Made by a program: the position numbers and the translations under genes. A model generated the notes under the pieces. That model searched no databases and was not told the origin of the DNA. It worked only from the letters and a program-made list of their open reading frames with translations. DNA of 9,428 nt, from positions 1 to 9,428 of the forward strand of contig DAOTVD010000271.1 in NCBI GenBank assembly GCA_034437075.1, read 5' to 3'. The DNA comes from DAOTVD01 sp034437075. Its GTDB lineage: Bacteria > Chloroflexota > Anaerolineae > Aggregatilineales > J027. This document shows, piece after piece, positions 1 to 4,945 of this stretch. The number at the start of each line of letters is the position of its first letter. The first letter of the stretch is position 1.

Positions 1-2
1 AA

Positions 3-533
3 GTGATGATCGACGGACAGGATATACTGCCCAAACGGCCCGATCAACGCACGGCGATGGGCTTGGTGCAAGTGCCAGAGGGCCGCCAGATTATCGATAA
101 TATGAGTGTAGCGGAGAATCTGCAAATGGGCGCCTATGCGCGTGGCAATGATAAATCTATTCCGGCGGATTTAGACGCCATCTACGATCAATTCCCGCGT
201 CTCAACGAGCGCCGCACCCAAATTGCAGGCTCGCTGAGCGGCGGCGAGCAGCAAATGCTGGCTATCGGGCGCGCGCTGATGGCCAAACCGCGTTTGCTCA
301 TGCTGGACGAGCCCAGCATGGGCCTTGCGCCGATTTTGGTTAACGAAGTCTTTCAGATTATCCGGCGCATTCAGCAGCAAGGCATGACCATCTTGTTGGT
401 AGAGCAGAACGCGCGTAAAGCGCTGGGTGTGGCGGACTACGCTTATATCCTGGAACGCGGCACGATTCGCCTGCACGGCCCGGCTGCCGAATTACAACAT
501 GATACCGAGGTGGTAGCCGCCTATCTCGGGTGA
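3..533 (+). CDS. livF: Branched-chain amino-acid ABC transporter ATP-binding protein LivF, 5'-truncated by window edge
   Basis: This is the C-terminal three quarters (176 residues visible) of a LivF-type ATPase that powers high-affinity uptake of leucine, isoleucine, valine or related amino acids at the cytoplasmic face of the Liv permease. Visible in order are the VPEGR and AENLQMGAY region typical of LivF (residues 24-45), the ABC signature LSGGEQQ (78-84), Walker B LLMLDEP (98-104) with the D-loop just after it, and EQN (134-136) at the H-loop position, as is normal for LivF. The end, with AAYLG just before the stop, matches the usual C-terminus. Walker A lies off the left edge, so the GTG or ATG codons at positions 3-8 are not the true start; the family is usually about 235 residues. 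LivG, LivH, LivM and a binding protein are expected upstream. A short 43-nt gap with no hairpin terminator separates it from the next gene. The family call is secure; the exact substrate is not known. Confidence 0.93.
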   Translation: MMIDGQDILPKRPDQRTAMGLVQVPEGRQIIDNMSVAENLQMGAYARGNDKSIPADLDAIYDQFPRLNERRTQIAGSLSGGEQQMLAIGRALMAKPRLLMLDEPSMGLAPILVNEVFQIIRRIQQQGMTILLVEQNARKALGVADYAYILERGTIRLHGPAAELQHDTEVVAAYLG

Positions 534-557
534 GCATACTCGTAGTTCTTCAGCTTG

Positions 558-566
558 TGATATACT
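558..566 (+). promoter_or_regulatory. Extended -10 promoter of the HEAT-like gene triplet
   Basis: TGA followed by TATACT (561-566) forms an extended -10 element. It ends 10 nt before the ATG at 577, so transcription would begin at or within a few bases of the start codon. No convincing -35 element lies 16-18 bp upstream, which extended -10 promoters tolerate. A weak inverted repeat (AGCA-TA-CTCG at 533-542 against CGAGTGCT at 569-576) flanks it. Confidence 0.5.
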
Positions 567-576
567 GGCGAGTGCT

Positions 577-1020
577 ATGATTTTCCAGTCAATAATCACC
601 CAATTGCACGCTGCCGAGCCCCAGGAGCGTCTAACCGCGTTGCGCGTTCTGGCGATGCTAGAAGAAACACGCGCGCTAGATGCGGTCTATGTGTTGTATA
701 CCCAAGACGATGACGCGGCAGTACGCCAAACCGCGCAATGGGCGGGGCAAATACTCTATGCTGCTCAGCAACGGGGCTATAGCACCGCTGAGGCGATTCA
801 AACGCACTTCGCAGGCTCGGGAAAAGCCGTGCAAGAACAATGGCTTGAAACCATGCGCCAGCAGAGTGAAAGTGTCTCTGGCATCGATAATTGGCATGTA
901 GACCGCTCATCCGGGCAACACGAGGTCCCCAGACACGCTTCATCAAGCCCGCCGTCGGTTGCTGATTTGGATTTACTGGATGCCGGATTATCCGACACAT
1001 TTTGGGATGCTGATGGCTGA
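577..1020 (+). CDS. Small HEAT-like repeat protein, first of three tandem paralogs
   Basis: A 147-residue soluble protein of unknown function. Residues 15-61 form an alpha-helical HEAT/PBS-lyase-like module of two helices, with RLTALRVL on the first and AVRQTAQWAG on the second. The same module occurs once in each of the next two genes; against the second, 16 of 47 positions are identical without gaps. The rest is different: a polar stretch (about 62-120) and an acidic, hydrophobic tail ending in LSDTFWDADG. There is no signal peptide or membrane segment, so it is probably cytoplasmic. HEAT-like modules usually act as protein-binding scaffolds, so an adaptor role is a reasonable inference and nothing more. 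The only nearby start is the ATG at 577, preceded by a -10 box ending 10 nt away and only weak Shine-Dalgarno potential (GGCGAG). Its end overlaps the next gene by 8 nt. Confidence 0.8.
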   Translation: MIFQSIITQLHAAEPQERLTALRVLAMLEETRALDAVYVLYTQDDDAAVRQTAQWAGQILYAAQQRGYSTAEAIQTHFAGSGKAVQEQWLETMRQQSESVSGIDNWHVDRSSGQHEVPRHASSSPPSVADLDLLDAGLSDTFWDADG

Positions 1021-1318
1021 ATTTCATATTACGGTGTGGGCGCGCAAACTGCAACAGCCCGACCCCGAAGCACGTCTGAGCGCGATCCGAGAACTAGAGA
1101 TTATGGGCGATGTGCGTGCCTTGCCGCTTCTCGCCGAGGTCTTTGCTACGGAAGGATTACCAGAGGTGCGTGCTGCTGCGCAACAAGCCGGCAAAGTGAT
1201 CTACTTCCAGGCCCTACGCCGCGAACAAACCAGCCAGGGAGCCAGCCCAGCCGAACGGCGCCGCGCGGCGGAGATACTGCAACGCGCGCAACAACACAAG
1301 CACAATCGTCCGCGATGA
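1013..1318 (+). CDS. Small HEAT-like repeat protein, second paralog
   Basis: A 101-residue protein dominated by one HEAT-like helical module at residues 18-64 (PEARLSAIRELEIMG, then LPEVRAAAQQAGKVIY), followed by a basic, Arg/Gln-rich helical tail (about 65-101). The ATG at 1013 is preferred because the module then begins shortly after the start and the gene overlaps the upstream stop by 8 nt (ATGGCTGA, 1013-1020), which favours translational coupling. An in-frame ATG at 1007 would add two residues. A GGGA at 1004-1007 is a weak ribosome-binding site for 1013. The protein has no signal peptide or transmembrane segment. It has a charged tail quite unlike the acidic tail of the first paralog, so the copies have probably diverged in partner or role. 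No specific function can be assigned; it belongs to the broad HEAT-repeat protein class. Confidence 0.78.
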   Translation: MAEFHITVWARKLQQPDPEARLSAIRELEIMGDVRALPLLAEVFATEGLPEVRAAAQQAGKVIYFQALRREQTSQGASPAERRRAAEILQRAQQHKHNRPR

Positions 1319-1323
1319 ATCGC

Positions 1324-1328
1324 AGGAG
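1324..1328 (+). promoter_or_regulatory. Ribosome-binding site deciding the start of the third HEAT-like gene
   Basis: AGGAG lies 6 nt before the ATG at 1335. This places the start at 1335 rather than at the in-frame TTG at 1329, which would directly abut the AGGAG. Confidence 0.75.
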
Positions 1329-1334
1329 TTGACT

Positions 1335-1565
1335 ATGCCGAGTGCAGAAGAAAAAATAATCGAATATCACATATCCCGTTTGCGCGCTAATCGCCCAGAT
1401 GTGTTGCTGGATGCTATCGCGCAACTTGAAGCGATGGGGGCAATGGCCAAACCTGCGTTGGATGCCCTACAAGCCTTGCATGATCGCAGTGTCGATCCAG
1501 AAATCAAAGAAGCCGCGCGCCAAGCGGGTTTTAATATTTTTATGGCGGCCAAGGCCGAAGAATGA
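1335..1565 (+). CDS. Small HEAT-like repeat protein, third paralog
   Basis: A 76-residue protein that is almost nothing but the module shared by the two preceding genes (residues 21-69). It begins with PDVLLDAIAQLEAMG and ends with PEIKEAARQAGFNIF, with about two extra residues between the helices relative to the second paralog. A short charged N-terminal helix (AEEKIIEYHISRLRAN) precedes it. There is no signal peptide or membrane segment. The start follows from the AGGAG 6 nt upstream. The 16-nt gap to the second paralog supports one transcript for all three. With a single two-helix module it is too short to be a classical HEAT solenoid, so it may oligomerise or dock with its paralogs; that is inference. 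The function is unknown. Confidence 0.78.
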   Translation: MPSAEEKIIEYHISRLRANRPDVLLDAIAQLEAMGAMAKPALDALQALHDRSVDPEIKEAARQAGFNIFMAAKAEE

Positions 1566-1621
1566 GGCGTACGCCTGGCCCGTGTTTCTTCTGCCCATGG
1601 CCCACGCTCCTGTGACGCACA

Positions 1622-1650
1622 TGTACAGCCTATAAGCGGGTTGGTATAAT
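1622..1650 (+). promoter_or_regulatory. Sigma-70-like promoter of the LysM envelope operon
   Basis: A perfect -10 TATAAT (1645-1650) has a TGTACA -35 element (1622-1627, four of six matches to TTGACA) at the ideal 17-bp spacing. The ATG of the following gene is at 1660, only 9 nt after the -10 box, so the transcript should start at or within a few bases of the ATG. No Shine-Dalgarno sequence is present in those 9 nt. It separates the envelope operon from the HEAT-like genes. Confidence 0.72.
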
Positions 1651-1659
1651 CGCCACGCT

Positions 1660-3156
1660 ATGACGATTGACCAACAAACTTGCCCAATCTGCGGGGCCAT
1701 TAATCCTGCCGAGGTGCGCGAGTGTGCCATTTGTGGGGCACGCTTAACGGGCCGTGCCTTTGCGTCTGCCACCACTGAGGACGACGAACAGCCCATCAAC
1801 GGCTTCTATCGCTCTGAAATGGGCGAAGATGATCTGATGGTCGCGCGTGCGCCCATCATGGCGTATCTCATCGTTGGCGTCTTACTGGTGGGGGTGTTGG
1901 CTGCGGGCGGGGTATTTCTGGCCTTTACCTGGGCAGTTGATGACGACCCAAGCCCGAATCGTGGGGGGCAAACCACTCTTGAAGACTTGGGAACCGATAC
2001 GGCCACCCCAGACTTGACCTTCACGGCGCTGTATTTTATGTTTCAACCCAGCCCTACGCCTACCATATCGCGGACACCGCCGCCACCGTTGCCCACCGTC
2101 ACGCCGACGATTGCCTCCACCGAAACGCCCGGCCCGTGTGTGGTGACCGTGCGCGAAGGCGATACACTCTATGGCCTGGCGACAGTCTGCGGGCATCGTG
2201 ATCTGGCAATTATCCCGCAGATTGTGGAACTCAACGGCCTAGCGTGCGACTCCTGCCAGCAAATCGGCCAGGAGCTACAAATCCCACGCCCAACGCCTCT
2301 GCCAGATGCCGAAGGCGAGTCGTCCCAACCGTCTGATGCTGCCGCGCCACAAGATATTGCCGATCTCTCTGTGGAAGAATTGGTGGAGCGTCGTCAAGTG
2401 GCGGCGGAACCTACGCTGGACTCTAACTTGCAATTTCACATCATCCAATCTGGCCAAACGATGTTTGATATTGTGGCGATGTACAACATTGACGTGACGC
2501 TACTCTCGGAAATCAACCCCGAAGTTGATTTTTTGCAATGCGATTTTGGCGAGCGCTTTGGTGGGCCGAATTGCTCAGTGATGTTCTTCCAAGGGCAGCG
2601 TATTCGGGTACCTGCGCCCACCGCGACGCCAACTATCCCGCCCACACCTTCTGGCAGCGAAACGCCGACCCCCAGCCCCACCCCTACGTTTAATGTGCCC
2701 TCGGCCTTTGCCCCCCCGGATGGGGCCGACCTACCCGCGTCGCAGATTGTCACCTTGCGCTGGGCGACAACGGGCACCTTGGGAACCGACGAAGTTTATC
2801 AGGTGACCGTTACGCATCTCGATTCTGGCCAAACGTATACGGGCATCACCTGCGATTTGTTGTTCGACTTGCCGTCAGATTGGCAGGCGGATGAGCCGAC
2901 TTTTGAAGCTTATGAATGGACGGTCAATCTCGCGCAACTCACGCCATTTCCCACCACCGAAGGGCCGGTAGCCGTCCATGCTTCGGGTTTGGAGTTATGT
3001 GATTTGTCCTTCGCGTTGGATGTTGAATGGCGCGAGACGCCGACCGGGTTACCGAATCTGGGCTTCGTGGATGGGGTTACACTGGCTGATCCACGCTATG
3101 CCACACAAGCGCGTGAGTTCTTTTGGCAAGGCCGCGCGCCGGAGGATGCATCGTGA
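1660..3156 (+). CDS. Zinc-ribbon, single-pass membrane protein with two LysM domains and a beta-sandwich domain
   Basis: A 498-residue envelope protein. An N-terminal zinc ribbon has C8-x2-C11 and C23-x2-C26. A single transmembrane helix spans about 65-93, a Thr/Pro-rich stalk about 112-158, LysM 1 about 160-210 (REGDTLYGLA, IVELNGL, GQELQIP) and LysM 2 about 258-318 (QSGQTMFDIVAMYNID, LLSEINP, GQRIRVPAP). A second Pro/Thr linker (319-345) leads to an FN3/Ig-like beta-sandwich (about 346-457). LysM domains bind N-acetylglucosamine-containing glycans, chiefly peptidoglycan, so the long C-terminal part is placed outside the membrane and the zinc ribbon in the cytosol; the topology is inferred. 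The ectodomain has eight cysteines (C160, C177, C196, C199, C294, C305, C398, C447), suggesting disulfides. The start codon ATG at 1660 follows a strong promoter with no leader. Its stop overlaps the start of a paralogous lipoprotein. The architecture is clear, but the cellular role is not. Confidence 0.88.
   Translation: MTIDQQTCPICGAINPAEVRECAICGARLTGRAFASATTEDDEQPINGFYRSEMGEDDLMVARAPIMAYLIVGVLLVGVLAAGGVFLAFTWAVDDDPSPNRGGQTTLEDLGTDTATPDLTFTALYFMFQPSPTPTISRTPPPPLPTVTPTIASTETPGPCVVTVREGDTLYGLATVCGHRDLAIIPQIVELNGLACDSCQQIGQELQIPRPTPLPDAEGESSQPSDAAAPQDIADLSVEELVERRQVAAEPTLDSNLQFHIIQSGQTMFDIVAMYNIDVTLLSEINPEVDFLQCDFGERFGGPNCSVMFFQGQRIRVPAPTATPTIPPTPSGSETPTPSPTPTFNVPSAFAPPDGADLPASQIVTLRWATTGTLGTDEVYQVTVTHLDSGQTYTGITCDLLFDLPSDWQADEPTFEAYEWTVNLAQLTPFPTTEGPVAVHASGLELCDLSFALDVEWRETPTGLPNLGFVDGVTLADPRYATQAREFFWQGRAPEDAS
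3141..3145 (+). promoter_or_regulatory. Ribosome-binding site of the LysM lipoprotein gene
   Basis: GGAGG lies inside the end of the upstream gene, 7 nt before the in-frame GTG at 3153 and 10 nt before the ATG at 3156. It rules out the longer frame beginning further left, which would add residues that spoil the lipoprotein signal. Confidence 0.65.
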
Positions 3157-4250
3157 TGAAGCGCCAATTTTTGATCGCTTTTCTAGGCGTGTTGCTTGTA
3201 TTAGCGGCCTGTGCGCCTGCCGAAGAAGATACCCAAGAGCCGACGGTCGCGCCGCCCGAACCCACCGTGGCGCCGACGGCTACAACATCCGCGACGCCCG
3301 CGACACCCGCGACGCGCGCCCCAACCGAGCCAGGTGTTCCACCGACGGCCACTTTTCCGCCGACGCTGACTTTTACCCCATCGCCCACCTTGGGGCCGCC
3401 GACGGGCTCGCCGACGCCCACCGGCACGCCTGGCCCCTTTGAGCATGCTATTCGTCCTGGCGATGATTGCATCAGTATTGTGTATGGCTATGGGCATGTC
3501 GATCTGGATGTTTTGCAAGAGTTCTACGAGCTAAACGAGATGACCCGTTGCGCCTTGGGTAGCCCAGGGCAAGTGGTGCTGGTACCGCGCCCTACCGGCC
3601 AGCCGGATTTCGTGCCCGAAGGGGCTACCCCCATGGCAACGTCCCCGTTTGTTGGAACGCCGTTCTTTGAAATCGGGCAATATTGCGCCGAAAGTGACGA
3701 TACCCTGACCAGTATTGCGTTGCGCGTGGGGTCTTCGCCGCGCCAAATCTGCGAGATGAATCCCTTGCCAGATGGGCTGAACTGTAGTGGCTGCGATTTT
3801 AGTGGCTCAGATGTGGGGTCTTGCCCTGATCCGCCGTTGATTGTAGAAGGGCGCTGTTATAATGTCCCCGCACCCACCCCCGCGCCCACCGGCACGCAGC
3901 GCCCCACCGGGGATGAAACACCAACGCCTACCCCGACACTGCGCGCGCCCTTGGGCGTCTATCCAGTTGGGGGCGATACCGTGAGCGGCACCATGCGCTT
4001 GCAGTGGGTATCTGTGGGGCGCTTGCAGCCCGACCAATACTATGTCGTCAACTTGGAAGACCGCACGGCGGGCACGCTCTTTATTGACGCCACTAGAGAT
4101 ACATTCATTGATGTGCCATTCGATTACGTCCCAACTGATGGCATCGCGCGGGATGTCGTCTGGTGGGTGTCGGTGCAGCGCCAGGGTGAAGACGGCCTGT
4201 TTGTGCCGGTCGGCCCGCGCTCGGCGGAGTATCGCTTTACCTGGGAATAG
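3156..4250 (+). CDS. LysM-domain lipoprotein, paralog of the upstream gene
   Basis: A 364-residue secreted lipoprotein. The signal peptide has a KR start, a hydrophobic core (about 5-16) and lipobox LAAC, with C19 as the predicted lipid attachment site. A Thr/Pro-rich stalk follows (about 28-95), then LysM 1 (about 95-146; RPGDDCISIVYGYG, YELNEM, GQVVLVPRPT), LysM 2 (about 171-240) with a Cys-rich insertion, a PTPTPT linker, and an FN3/Ig-like beta-sandwich (about 265-364). Domain order matches the upstream protein, and the final domains align from PVGGD and LQW to EYRFTW. Apart from C19 there are eight cysteines (C105, C132, C177, C199, C210, C213, C223, C234). It should bind peptidoglycan or another GlcNAc-containing glycan on the outer face of the membrane. 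ATG 3156 overlaps the previous stop by one base (TGATG); GTG 3153 is an alternative that adds one residue. The substrate is inferred, not shown. Confidence 0.88.
   Translation: MKRQFLIAFLGVLLVLAACAPAEEDTQEPTVAPPEPTVAPTATTSATPATPATRAPTEPGVPPTATFPPTLTFTPSPTLGPPTGSPTPTGTPGPFEHAIRPGDDCISIVYGYGHVDLDVLQEFYELNEMTRCALGSPGQVVLVPRPTGQPDFVPEGATPMATSPFVGTPFFEIGQYCAESDDTLTSIALRVGSSPRQICEMNPLPDGLNCSGCDFSGSDVGSCPDPPLIVEGRCYNVPAPTPAPTGTQRPTGDETPTPTPTLRAPLGVYPVGGDTVSGTMRLQWVSVGRLQPDQYYVVNLEDRTAGTLFIDATRDTFIDVPFDYVPTDGIARDVVWWVSVQRQGEDGLFVPVGPRSAEYRFTWE
3291..3317 (+). repeat. Three tandem 9-bp units in the Thr/Pro stalk of the LysM lipoprotein
   Basis: The units gcgacgccc, gcgacaccc and gcgacgcgc encode ATP, ATP, ATR (residues 46-54). 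They sit in a longer low-complexity coding stretch rich in Thr and Pro (about 3235-3435). Unit changes of 9 bp would keep the frame and simply alter stalk length. Such stalks are often O-glycosylated; that is not visible here. Confidence 0.7.
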
Positions 4251-4264
4251 ATGGAGATTGAGGC

Positions 4265-4945
4265 ATGTTTGATGCCTGGCAACGTTTTTTAGAAAATCAA
4301 CACCCGATTGTGCGCAGCCATCTCGGGATGGGGATTGGCGCTGTGGTGCTTATGCTCGCGTTGCATGTGGCTTTGCGCCTTCTAGGGGGTATCGTTGCGC
4401 CACAACTTCTGTTTCAGCTTCAATTCGGGCTGCAACTCTTGCAGACCCTGCTGCTGCTCATGCTCGCGTTGATGGGCTTTAACTTACTCAAAGTGACGGT
4501 CGCTACGCTAAGGCGTCGTGATGTATTTATGCCTCGTTCGGTTATATTGGTCCTCTTAGGGATGTTTTTGTTTGCGGGGGGCGTTTGGATCATGCCAAAT
4601 GTCTTCGAAAGGGCAGTTGCCGCGCGGCTGAATATGTCCTACGATGCAGCCTATACGGACTTTCGGGCCGCGTGCGATGATCTGCATAACCAGACAGCAG
4701 CGGCGGGCGAAATTGTCTATGATGAAGCTGAATTAGACCTGGGTGTGCTGAGAGACACGGTTGACACATTTCGGGTGCGATCCACCATCATTTTTAATGT
4801 CGGTGATGATGATCTGGATTTTGGCTGGGCATGTGCCTTGCAAGGCGATAGCCCCAGCAGCGCTGCCCGGGCGCGCCATTACGAATATGAGCGGATCGAA
4901 GGGCGCTACTATCGTTTTGTGGAGCGCGCGCCTGATGTGCCTTAA
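4265..4945 (+). CDS. Unrecognised three-helix membrane protein of the LysM operon
   Basis: A 226-residue protein with no family I recognise. Hydrophobic segments lie at about 19-43 (GMGIGAVVLMLALHVALRLL), 49-76 and 92-110, with a basic loop TLRRRDVF (81-88) between the second and third. The C-terminal half (about 111-226) is soluble, acidic and mixed alpha/beta in appearance, with two cysteines (C137, C190) that could pair if it lies outside. By the positive-inside rule the basic loop is cytosolic, which would put the C-terminal domain outside, alongside the LysM ectodomains. The ATG at 4265 has GGAGA 7 nt upstream (4253-4257) and lies 14 nt after the lipoprotein stop, so it belongs to the same operon. 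A role as membrane partner or assembly factor for the LysM proteins is inference from position only. Its stop codon overlaps that of the convergent kinase gene. Confidence 0.8.
   Translation: MFDAWQRFLENQHPIVRSHLGMGIGAVVLMLALHVALRLLGGIVAPQLLFQLQFGLQLLQTLLLLMLALMGFNLLKVTVATLRRRDVFMPRSVILVLLGMFLFAGGVWIMPNVFERAVAARLNMSYDAAYTDFRAACDDLHNQTAAAGEIVYDEAELDLGVLRDTVDTFRVRSTIIFNVGDDDLDFGWACALQGDSPSSAARARHYEYERIEGRYYRFVERAPDVP

Noticed and set aside
3..533. Missing Walker A in LivF, considered as a pseudogene sign
   Set aside because: The absence is caused by the window edge. The visible frame is intact through all later motifs.
959..1012. N-terminal extension of the second HEAT-like gene
   Set aside because: The extra 18 residues are encoded within the upstream gene and bear no relation to the module. 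ATG 1013 gives a normal 8-nt overlap.
596..1054. Long - strand open frame opposite the first HEAT-like gene
   Set aside because: Its translation has no recognisable domain, is rich in Arg, His and Pro as antisense frames of GC-rich genes are, and the + strand genes show clear paralogous protein similarity.
1566..1575. Perfect palindrome GGCGTACGCC right after the third HEAT-like gene, considered as a terminator
   Set aside because: The 5-bp arms have no loop and no T run follows, so it is not a convincing intrinsic terminator. It could be an operator, but nothing else supports that.
3123..3155. N-terminal extension of the LysM lipoprotein
   Set aside because: Starting at 3123 would add 11 residues ahead of the signal peptide. 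The GGAGG at 3141-3145 points to GTG 3153 or ATG 3156, which give a proper lipoprotein signal.
3235..3435. Short repeats in the lipoprotein stalk, considered as CRISPR or a mobile repeat
   Set aside because: They are in-frame Thr/Pro codon repeats inside a coding sequence, with no spacers and no terminal inverted repeats.
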